A stretch of DNA of 64,000 nucleotides from Verrucomicrobiota bacterium (GTDB taxonomy: Bacteria > Verrucomicrobiota > Verrucomicrobiia > Opitutales > UBA953): the NCBI GenBank assembly GCA_030834165.1, contig JAURFU010000001.1:1-64000 (forward strand), read 5' to 3'. The position numbers and the translations under genes are program-made. Of this stretch, positions 57,615 to 64,000 are shown one piece after another (positions within the stretch are counted from its first letter, which is position 1; each line of letters starts with the position of its first letter). The notes beneath the pieces were generated by a model. That model saw only the letters and a program-made list of their open reading frames with translations. It was not told the DNA's origin and ran no database searches.

Positions 57615-59687
57615 ATGTTCAACCGCGAACTCAGCTGGCTCAGTTTCGACCGCAGGGTCCTCGAACTCGCCGAGGACGAAAGCGTGCCGCTGCTCGAACG
57701 GGTCCGTTTCCTGTCGATCGCCAGCTCCAACCTGGACGAGTTCTTCGAGATCCGCGTCGCGGGCATCATGCAGCAGGAGGAATCCGCCAGCCATCCGGCC
57801 ACCCGTGAATTCCTCACCGAAGTCCTCGGCAAGACGCGCGCCCTCGTGGATGCCGAACAGGCCTGCTGGAAGAACCAGCTCCTCCCCGCCCTCGCCGCCC
57901 AAGGCATCGTCTTCAAATCACGCGAGCAGTTGAACGAAACGGAGCGCGCCGAACTTTCCCCGCGCTTCGACACGGACATCTTCTCGGCGCTCACGCCGCT
58001 GGCGATCGACCCCTCCCACCCCTTCCCCGTCCTCACCAACAAAGGCCTCTACCTGCTGGTGCTGCTGCGCGATCCGGCCGATGGCGAGATCCGGCGCGCG
58101 GTCGTGCCGGTGCCACGCGTCCTGCCTCGCGTGCTCACGGTCGGCCAAGGCGCCGCCCGTTCCTACACGCTGCTGAGCCACGTCATCCAGCTGTTCATCC
58201 ATCGTCTTTTCCCGGGGCTGGAACTCCAGGGCTCCTGGGCCTTCCGCATCACGCGCAACAGCGACCTTTACGTCGACGAGGAAGAAGCGGGCAACCTGTT
58301 GGAAGCCATCGAGGAGGAGATCCGCAACCTGCGCAAGGGCGCGCCGGTCAGGCTCGAGATCGAAGCCGACGTCCCCGAAGGCGAGATGCGCTGGCTGCTG
58401 CAGTCGATCGGCCTGTCCGCGGACAACGCCTTCCGCGTCGCCGGTCCGGTCAACCTGCTGCGCCTGGGCAGCCTGATCGACCTCATCCCCCGGCCGGACC
58501 TACTGTATCCGACCTTCGTGCCTGCTTTGCCGCCCGAATGCGTCGACCCGGCCAAGCTCTTCGCCCGCATCGCCCAACAGGACCTGCTGCTCCACCACCC
58601 ATACGAGTCTTTCACGCCCGTCGTCGACTTCATCCGCCAGGCGGCCCGTGACGAGGCGGTCGTCGCGATCAAGCTGACGCTCTACCGCACCAGCGGGGAT
58701 TCCCCCGTCGTCGAGGCCCTGAAGGAAGCCGCGCGCAACGGCAAGCAGGTCACGGCCTTGGTCGAACTCCGCGCCCGCTTCGATGAACTGAACAACATCG
58801 AATGGGCTCGTCAGCTCGAGGAAGCCGGCGCCCACGTGGTCTACGGACTGGCGGGACTCAAGACCCACTGCAAGGCCTGCCTCGTCATCCGCCAGGAAAA
58901 AGGCGGCCTCCGGCGCTACGCCCATCTCGGCACCGGCAACTACAACCCCAGGACCGCCCGCATCTACACCGACTTCTCCCTGTTCACCGCCGACTCCGAA
59001 GTCACCGCCGACGTCGGCCTGCTCTTCAACGTGCTCACGGGCAACCTCAGCCGCCCCAAGTTCAAGCATCTCCTCGTGGCGCCGTTCGACCTCGCCCGCA
59101 GCCTCGTCGACCTGATCGACGCCGAAGCCTCGGCCGCGAAGGCGGGACGCAAGGCCGCCATCTTCGCCAAGGTCAACAGCCTCGTGGACCCGGACATCAT
59201 CGCCGCGCTCTACCGCGCCTCCGCCGCCGGCGTGAGGATCGAACTGGTCGTGCGCGGGATCTGCTGCCTCCAGCCCGGCCTGCCGGGCAAGAGCGACAAC
59301 ATCCGCGTCCGCAGTTTCCTGGGCCGATTCCTCGAGCACAGCCGCCTCTTCCGCTTCGAGAACAGCGGGGGCGAGCCGGTGATCCTGCTGGGCAGCGCCG
59401 ATTGGATGCCGCGTAACTTCCTCCGTCGCGTCGAGTGCGTCTTCCCCCTCCGCAACAAGGCCCTGCGCCGACGCATCGAGGCGGAAGTGCTCGCCACTTA
59501 CATGGAACGCGTCGGCGACGCCAAGGAGCTCCGGCCCGACGGCAGCACGGTCGCGTGCGCGCCGGAAGGCCGCCGGGCTCCCTGCGCCCAGGACGCCTTC
59601 CTCGGACTCGCCCGCAGGCTCGTCCCCGAGGATCTCAGCGCGCCGAGGAAGAAGCGCCCAGGCAGATCCGTTCGACGGCCGCGTTGA
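57615..59687 (+). CDS. ppk1: Polyphosphate kinase
   Basis: Makes polyphosphate from ATP, a phosphate and stress reserve. 690 residues. Starts FNRELSWLSFDRRVLELA. The autophosphorylated His lies in GLKTHCKACLV (His418), and a second conserved His is in LEHSRLFRF (His575). The N-terminal helical domain, the head domain and both phospholipase D-like C-terminal domains are complete. The Lys/Arg-rich end ([13 protein letters not shown]) runs into the end of convergent lpxK, with a 53-base overlap. Confidence 0.96.
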   Translation: MFNRELSWLSFDRRVLELAEDESVPLLERVRFLSIASSNLDEFFEIRVAGIMQQEESASHPATREFLTEVLGKTRALVDAEQACWKNQLLPALAAQGIVFKSREQLNETERAELSPRFDTDIFSALTPLAIDPSHPFPVLTNKGLYLLVLLRDPADGEIRRAVVPVPRVLPRVLTVGQGAARSYTLLSHVIQLFIHRLFPGLELQGSWAFRITRNSDLYVDEEEAGNLLEAIEEEIRNLRKGAPVRLEIEADVPEGEMRWLLQSIGLSADNAFRVAGPVNLLRLGSLIDLIPRPDLLYPTFVPALPPECVDPAKLFARIAQQDLLLHHPYESFTPVVDFIRQAARDEAVVAIKLTLYRTSGDSPVVEALKEAARNGKQVTALVELRARFDELNNIEWARQLEEAGAHVVYGLAGLKTHCKACLVIRQEKGGLRRYAHLGTGNYNPRTARIYTDFSLFTADSEVTADVGLLFNVLTGNLSRPKFKHLLVAPFDLARSLVDLIDAEASAAKAGRKAAIFAKVNSLVDPDIIAALYRASAAGVRIELVVRGICCLQPGLPGKSDNIRVRSFLGRFLEHSRLFRFENSGGEPVILLGSADWMPRNFLRRVECVFPLRNKALRRRIEAEVLATYMERVGDAKELRPDGSTVACAPEGRRAPCAQDAFLGLARRLVPEDLSAPRKKRPGRSVRRPR

Positions 59688-60840
59688 AGCCGTCTTCCGC
59701 GCCGAGGATCTCGACCTCCAGACGGACGTACATCAGCGGCATCGGCGGACGGAAACGCGACTGGAGGCGGACGGCGTCCTTCTCGGTGGTCACGATCATC
59801 TCCGCCTTGGCCTGCATGGCCTGGTCGAGGACCTCATCGAGGTCTTCGTCGTTGAACGAGTGGTGGTCGAGGAAGCGACGGTTGGCGGCGAGCACGGCGC
59901 CCTGGGCTGCCAGCAGCTCCTCGAAACGCTCCGGCGTGGCGATGCCGGAGAAGGCGGCGACGCGCCGTCCGGCGAGGGCCGACATCGGCAGACGACGGGT
60001 TCCGTCGACCTCGACGAGCTCCTTGGCGCCATGGGCGCAGGCGATGATCTCGGCCTTCGGATTATGACGGCGGATAAGCGCCACGAGCTCCGGGTCGGGC
60101 GGACCGACCGACTTCGTCAGGAAGACGTAGGAAGCCCGGCTGAGGTTGGAGACCGGCTCGCGCAGCACGCCCCGCGGCAGCATCGAGCCGTTGCCGAACG
60201 GGTCGCGGCTGTCGACGAGCAGCAGGTTGATCTGTCCGCGGAGCGGCAGGTACTGCAGGCCGTCGTCGAGCAGGATCGTGTCGACGCCGAAGCGACGCAA
60301 CGCGAAGCGGCCGCCCTCCACGCGGTCGCGGTCGACGATCACCACGACGCCGTCGCCGCAGAGGTTCTGCGCGAGCATGTAGGGCTCGTCGCCGGCTTCG
60401 TCGGGCCCGACGAGCACGCTCCGACCGTCGGACACCACCAGCGGATCGGGACGGCTGCCCTGGGTGAGCCAGCGCCAGAAACGCTTCGCCATCGAATCCG
60501 AAGCGCCTTTGTAACCACGCGAGAGGATGGCCACGCGCCGTCCGCGCGAAGCCAGGACCTTCGCCATCTTGAGCACGATCGGGGTCTTGCCCGTGCCGCC
60601 GACGGTCAGGTTCCCCACCACGACGACCTTGCAGCCCAACGGCGTGTCGCGGAAGACGCGGTTGCGGTACAACCAGATACGGAGCCGGACGAGCGCGCCG
60701 AAGACCCAGGAGAGCACCGTGAGGAAGGCCCCGAGCAAGGCCGCCCCGAATCCGCGACGACGACCGTAGACCACGTCCACGGCATAGCTCGCGACCGACT
60801 CTCCCAGGGAGGAAAAATACCCTCTATGCTTCGCGGCCAT
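59635..60840 (-). CDS. lpxK: Tetraacyldisaccharide 4'-kinase LpxK
   Basis: Phosphorylates lipid A precursor at the 4' position, at the inner membrane, in LPS synthesis. 401 residues. Starts near MAAKHRGYF, with a membrane-near hydrophobic helix ([21 protein letters not shown]) and the Walker A VGGTGKTP (about residue 80), then [14 protein letters not shown] and LDDGLQY. It shows that the cell makes lipid A and so has an outer membrane. The start 60840 is preferred over further upstream starts. The last 53 bases overlap ppk1, and the divergent panD gene begins 67 bases away. Confidence 0.93.
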   Translation of the reverse strand: MAAKHRGYFSSLGESVASYAVDVVYGRRRGFGAALLGAFLTVLSWVFGALVRLRIWLYRNRVFRDTPLGCKVVVVGNLTVGGTGKTPIVLKMAKVLASRGRRVAILSRGYKGASDSMAKRFWRWLTQGSRPDPLVVSDGRSVLVGPDEAGDEPYMLAQNLCGDGVVVIVDRDRVEGGRFALRRFGVDTILLDDGLQYLPLRGQINLLLVDSRDPFGNGSMLPRGVLREPVSNLSRASYVFLTKSVGPPDPELVALIRRHNPKAEIIACAHGAKELVEVDGTRRLPMSALAGRRVAAFSGIATPERFEELLAAQGAVLAANRRFLDHHSFNDEDLDEVLDQAMQAKAEMIVTTEKDAVRLQSRFRPPMPLMYVRLEVEILGAEDGFNAAVERICLGASSSAR

Positions 60841-60906
60841 GGACGAATTGATGCAAAGTTGTTTGACGAAGGCAACCATCCCGATTGAGAAGGACGACCC
60901 AGCGCC

Positions 60907-61308
60907 ATGCTCGTACACCTGTTGCGCACCAAACTTCTCCGAGCCGAGGTCACCGCGGCCCGGCTCGATTACGAAGGCTCCCTGGCCATCGACCGCGAGC
61001 TCATGGCCCTCGTCGGGATGCTCCCCTACGAGAAGATCCTCATCGGCAACCTGGCCAACGGAGAACGCTTCGAGACCTACGCCATCCCCGCTCCCGCCGG
61101 GACCCGGGAAGTCTGCCTGAACGGCGCCACCGCCCACCTCGGGAAGGCCGGCGACCTGCTGGTCATCATGAGCTTCACCAGCGCCGAGGAATCCGTCGCG
61201 GCCGGCTGGAAGCCCCGGACCGCGACCCTCGCCGAACGCAACCGACGCATCGTGCGCCTCGAAAACCCCGAAGTCCCCGTCGAACTTCTCACCACTTTCC
61301 AACGATGA
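60907..61308 (+). CDS. panD: Aspartate 1-decarboxylase precursor
   Basis: Makes beta-alanine for pantothenate and coenzyme A. 133 residues. The self-cleavage site is DYEGSLAID, with cleavage between Gly24 and Ser25 to give the pyruvoyl group. FETYAIPAPAGTREVCLNGATAHLGKAGDLLVIMSF is the conserved core. It shares an ATGA overlap with the class V aminotransferase gene. With panE, two coenzyme A steps fall in this window but in separate operons. Confidence 0.96.
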   Translation: MLVHLLRTKLLRAEVTAARLDYEGSLAIDRELMALVGMLPYEKILIGNLANGERFETYAIPAPAGTREVCLNGATAHLGKAGDLLVIMSFTSAEESVAAGWKPRTATLAERNRRIVRLENPEVPVELLTTFQR

Positions 61309-62384
61309 GCTACCGTCTCTACATCCCCGGCCCCCTCACGGTCTCCGATTCGATCATCCAGGCCATGGCCAAGCCCATGGTCGGCCATCGTTCCGGCGAC
61401 TTCGTCAAGCTCTACAACGACATGCAGCCTCGCCTGCAGTCGATGTTCTTCACCCAGGACCCCGTCTACCTGGCCACCAGCTCCGCCTGGGGCGTGATGG
61501 AAGGCGCCCTCCGCAACGTGTGCCGCAAGGGCGTCCTCAATTGCATGAACGGCGCGTTCTCCGACAAGTGGAACGACGTCGCCAAGCGCTGCGGCAAGTA
61601 CGCCGAGGCCCTCAAGTTCGAATGGGGCCAGCCCGTCGACCCGGAGCAGGTCCGCAAGGCCCTCGCCACGGGCAAGTTCGATTGCATCACCTTCATCCAT
61701 TCCGAGACCTCGACCGGCACGCTCTCGCCCATCGCCGACATCATGGCCGTGGTGCGCGAGTTCCCCGACGTCATCTCGATCGCCGACACGGTCAGCTCCT
61801 TCTCGACCCTCCCCATCAAGAAGGACGAGCTCGGCATCGACATCTTCCTGACAGGCTCCCAGAAGGCCCTGGCCCTGCCCCCCGGCCTCGCGATCTTCGC
61901 CGTCAGCGAGCGCGCCCGCGAACGCGCCAAGGAGTCCCCGGACCGCGGCTACTATTTCGACCTGATCGAGTTCCACGACAACCACGTCAAGGGCATGACT
62001 CCTTCGACGCCTTGCATCTCGCTCCTCTACGGCCTGCAGCAGCGCCTCGTCGAAGTCGAAGCCGAAGGCCTCGAGAACCGCTACGCCCGCCACCTCCGCC
62101 TCAATGAACGCATGCGCGCCTGGGGCCTCGCCAAGGGCTTCTCGCTCCTGCCCGACGTCAGGTTCGGCACCCGCGGCCTGAACTGCTTCAAGAACGACCG
62201 TAACGCCGACCTCGAGCGCCTGAACAAGACCCTCAAGTCGCGCCACAAGCTCGTCATCGACGGCGGCTATGGCAAACTGAAGGGCAAGACCTTCCGCATC
62301 TCGAACATGGGCGACGAGACCGACGCCACGATCACCGCCCTGATCGCCGCCCTGGACGACTCCTTCGCCGAGCAAGGAATGTAA
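61305..62384 (+). CDS. Class V aminotransferase (serine/alanine-glyoxylate type)
   Basis: A 359-residue PLP enzyme. Starts YRLYIPGPLTVSDSI with GHRSGDFVKLYNDM, the family opening. PLP Lys187 is in TGSQKALALPPGL. AVSERARERA follows. The likeness is to serine-glyoxylate, alanine-glyoxylate or similar transaminases; in some bacteria such an enzyme makes phosphoserine instead of SerC. Substrate is open. Its start overlaps the panD stop (ATGA), so the two may act on amino donor balance together, though no biochemical link is visible. Confidence 0.86.
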   Translation: MSYRLYIPGPLTVSDSIIQAMAKPMVGHRSGDFVKLYNDMQPRLQSMFFTQDPVYLATSSAWGVMEGALRNVCRKGVLNCMNGAFSDKWNDVAKRCGKYAEALKFEWGQPVDPEQVRKALATGKFDCITFIHSETSTGTLSPIADIMAVVREFPDVISIADTVSSFSTLPIKKDELGIDIFLTGSQKALALPPGLAIFAVSERARERAKESPDRGYYFDLIEFHDNHVKGMTPSTPCISLLYGLQQRLVEVEAEGLENRYARHLRLNERMRAWGLAKGFSLLPDVRFGTRGLNCFKNDRNADLERLNKTLKSRHKLVIDGGYGKLKGKTFRISNMGDETDATITALIAALDDSFAEQGM

Positions 62385-62414
62385 CCGGTTTGACAAACGG
62401 TTATCATCCTACGC

Positions 62415-64000
62415 ATGCGCAAGAAGTCATCCAAGCCCTCGTCCGAAGCCTCCGCTCCCGCCGGCTCCAAGACCCTCGTCATCGCCGAAAAGCCGTCCGT
62501 CGCGGCCGACCTGGCGAAGGTGCTCAAGGTCCCCAAGGCCACCAGCGACTACTTCGAGAACGACCGCTGGGTGATCAGCTCTTCGATCGGCCACGTCGTC
62601 CGCCTCAACGACCCGCAGGACCTCGACGAGAAGTTCAAACGATGGACGCTGAAGGACCTGCCGATCCTGCCCGACGACTTCGACGGCTCCGCCCGTCCGG
62701 GCATCCTCAAGGTCGTCATCAGCGAACGTAACAACGGCGACCGTTTCAAACTGCTCAAGAAGCTCCTGGCCCGCGAAGACGTCGGCACCGTCGTCAACGC
62801 CTGCGACGCGGGCCGCGAAGGCGAGCTGATCTTCCACTACATCTACCAGCTCGCCAAGTGCCGCCTGCCGGTCCGCCGCCTCTGGCTGGCCAGCATGACG
62901 AACACGGCCATCGCCGACGCGTTCGAGCACCTGCTCCCGGAGTCGGCCAAGTCCGGCCTCCTCGGCTCCGCCATCTGCCGCTCGCAGGCCGACTGGCTGG
63001 TGGGCATGAACGGCAGCCGTTACGGCACGATCCGCATCGGCGGCGCCAAGCGCGACGTCTTCTCCGTCGGCCGCGTCCAGACCCCGACGCTCATGCTGCT
63101 CGTGAAGCGCGAGTTCGAGATCCGTAATTTCGTCCCGAAGACCTTCTGGAAGATCGAAGGCGACTTCGGCGTCACCCAGGGCGGCTACCGGGGCGCCGCG
63201 CAGGTCCCCGGCGTGACCGACCGCAAGGAAGCCGAACGCTTCTACGACGAAACCCAGGCCCGGCAGGTCGCGGAAGAGACGCTCAAGCTCGGCGTCGGCG
63301 TCGTCTCCGACGAACGCAAGCCGAAGAAGGAAAGCGCCCCGCGCCTCTTCGACCTCACCACCCTCCAGCGCGAAGGCAACCGCCGCTTCGGCTTCTCGGC
63401 CAAGACGACCCTCGGCGTCGCCCAGGCCCTTTACGAGAAGCACAAGGCTCTCACCTATCCGCGTACCGATTCGCAGTATCTCCCCGAGGACTACGTGGCC
63501 AACGCCAAGGCCGCCCTGCAGTCCCTGGAAGGCGCCCACCCCGCCGGCGTCTTCGCCAAGGAAGCCCTCCGTTCCGGCTGGGTCGACTCCGCCGGCCGTC
63601 GTGTCTTCGACAACAAGAAGGTCAGCGACCACTTCGCCATCGTGCCCACCGGCACGATCCCGCACGGACTGACCGACGTAGAACAGAAGGTCTACGACCT
63701 GGTGGTCCGACGCTTCGTCGGCGTGTTCTTCCCGATGGCCGAGTTCGAGGAGACCGTCCGCACCACGACCGTCGGTCCGCATCACTTCCGCACCACGGGC
63801 AAGGTCCTCGTCGTCGCCGGCTGGCGCGCGGTGTGGGGCCAGGAAGCGGAAGCCGAGGAAGACAAGGACAAGGAAGGCTCCGCGAGCCTCCCCGCCCTCG
63901 TGTCCGCCGATGGCTCTCCCGCCCAAGCCAAGGTCCGCGGCGTCGACGTCAAGGAAGACGCCACCAAGCCGCCGGCCCGCTACAACGAAGCCTCGCTCCT
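62415..64000 (+). CDS. topB: DNA topoisomerase III (type IA), C-terminal part beyond window
   Basis: A single-strand-passing type IA topoisomerase that unlinks DNA. 528 residues are visible; the frame is open at the right edge. The Toprim domain starts with LVIAEKPSVAADLAKVL, has SSSIGHVV and the metal-binding NACDAGREGELIFHY. The catalytic Tyr348 lies in LTYPRTDSQYL. Two features point to topoisomerase III rather than TopA: VAEKPSVA-type start and lack of zinc-ribbon sequence so far. A short Glu/Lys-rich stretch near 475-485 may be a linker. The ATG at 62415 has no strong ribosome site. Confidence 0.92.
   Translation, partial: MRKKSSKPSSEASAPAGSKTLVIAEKPSVAADLAKVLKVPKATSDYFENDRWVISSSIGHVVRLNDPQDLDEKFKRWTLKDLPILPDDFDGSARPGILKVVISERNNGDRFKLLKKLLAREDVGTVVNACDAGREGELIFHYIYQLAKCRLPVRRLWLASMTNTAIADAFEHLLPESAKSGLLGSAICRSQADWLVGMNGSRYGTIRIGGAKRDVFSVGRVQTPTLMLLVKREFEIRNFVPKTFWKIEGDFGVTQGGYRGAAQVPGVTDRKEAERFYDETQARQVAEETLKLGVGVVSDERKPKKESAPRLFDLTTLQREGNRRFGFSAKTTLGVAQALYEKHKALTYPRTDSQYLPEDYVANAKAALQSLEGAHPAGVFAKEALRSGWVDSAGRRVFDNKKVSDHFAIVPTGTIPHGLTDVEQKVYDLVVRRFVGVFFPMAEFEETVRTTTVGPHHFRTTGKVLVVAGWRAVWGQEAEAEEDKDKEGSASLPALVSADGSPAQAKVRGVDVKEDATKPPARYNEASL

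Overview
The window is a G+C-rich, densely coded stretch of a chromosome from a diderm bacterium of the PVC group, most likely Verrucomicrobiota (Opitutae-like). The lineage signals are: a partial planctomycete-type cytochrome c/DUF1549 protein at the left edge; a large secreted PVC-type dehydrogenase/heme-binding protein (29853-33164); a protein of the Verrucomicrobia/Planctomycetes-restricted Minf_1886 type (47602-47994); and a rhamnose-to-lactate pathway typical of the group. LpxK indicates lipid A and an outer membrane. No rRNA, CRISPR array, insertion sequence, prophage or integron was seen. No gene-free stretch exceeds 300 bases; the longest are about 683-970, 12436-12703 and 21471-21687.

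Layout. 1-682: 5' part of a secreted cytochrome c/DUF1549 gene. 971-5053: a glm operon for UDP-GlcNAc precursors (glmM, a GlmU-like beta-helix protein, glmS), then a small duplicated zinc-ribbon gene. 5465-7360 (minus): asd, a short rlmB-like methyltransferase gene and two tRNA-Lys genes. 7354-12435: an L,D-transpeptidase gene and, on the minus strand, mreB-mreC-mreD-mrdA for cell elongation. 12704-21470: a Tat-exported oxidoreductase, uppP, trpB, yicC, an HU/IHF gene, hisS, murJ and an amidase lipoprotein.

21688-29767 is the metabolic centre of the window: a DeoR-type regulator, a class II aldolase, rhamnulokinase (rhaB), a fused rhamnulose-1-phosphate aldolase/lactaldehyde dehydrogenase (rhaD), and lutABC. 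Together these would turn L-rhamnulose into DHAP and L-lactate, and then L-lactate into pyruvate. The isomerase and transporter lie outside the window. A terminator-like hairpin closes this block. Behind it come the secreted PVC heme protein, an S9 peptidase and two proteins of unknown function (35397-37828).

37906-64000 is mostly housekeeping: metG, an isochorismate synthase gene, dtd, hisF, a CBS/CorC membrane protein, nadB, panE, a lipoprotein, a HAD-DciA fusion, the Minf_1886 gene, hisC, an RmlD-like reductase, a lipoate ligase-like gene, mutS, phoH, a DUF971 gene, ybaB-recR, a methyltransferase, ppk1, lpxK, panD, a class V aminotransferase and a topB gene cut by the right edge.

Genes are tightly packed. 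Several neighbours share ATGA stop/start overlaps, and several convergent pairs overlap at their 3' ends. Points most worth a second look are the HAD-DciA fusion, the GlmU-like protein without a full uridylyltransferase domain, the rhamnose-to-pyruvate operon with an extra aldolase, the KASKS loop in MetRS, and the duplicated zinc-ribbon protein.
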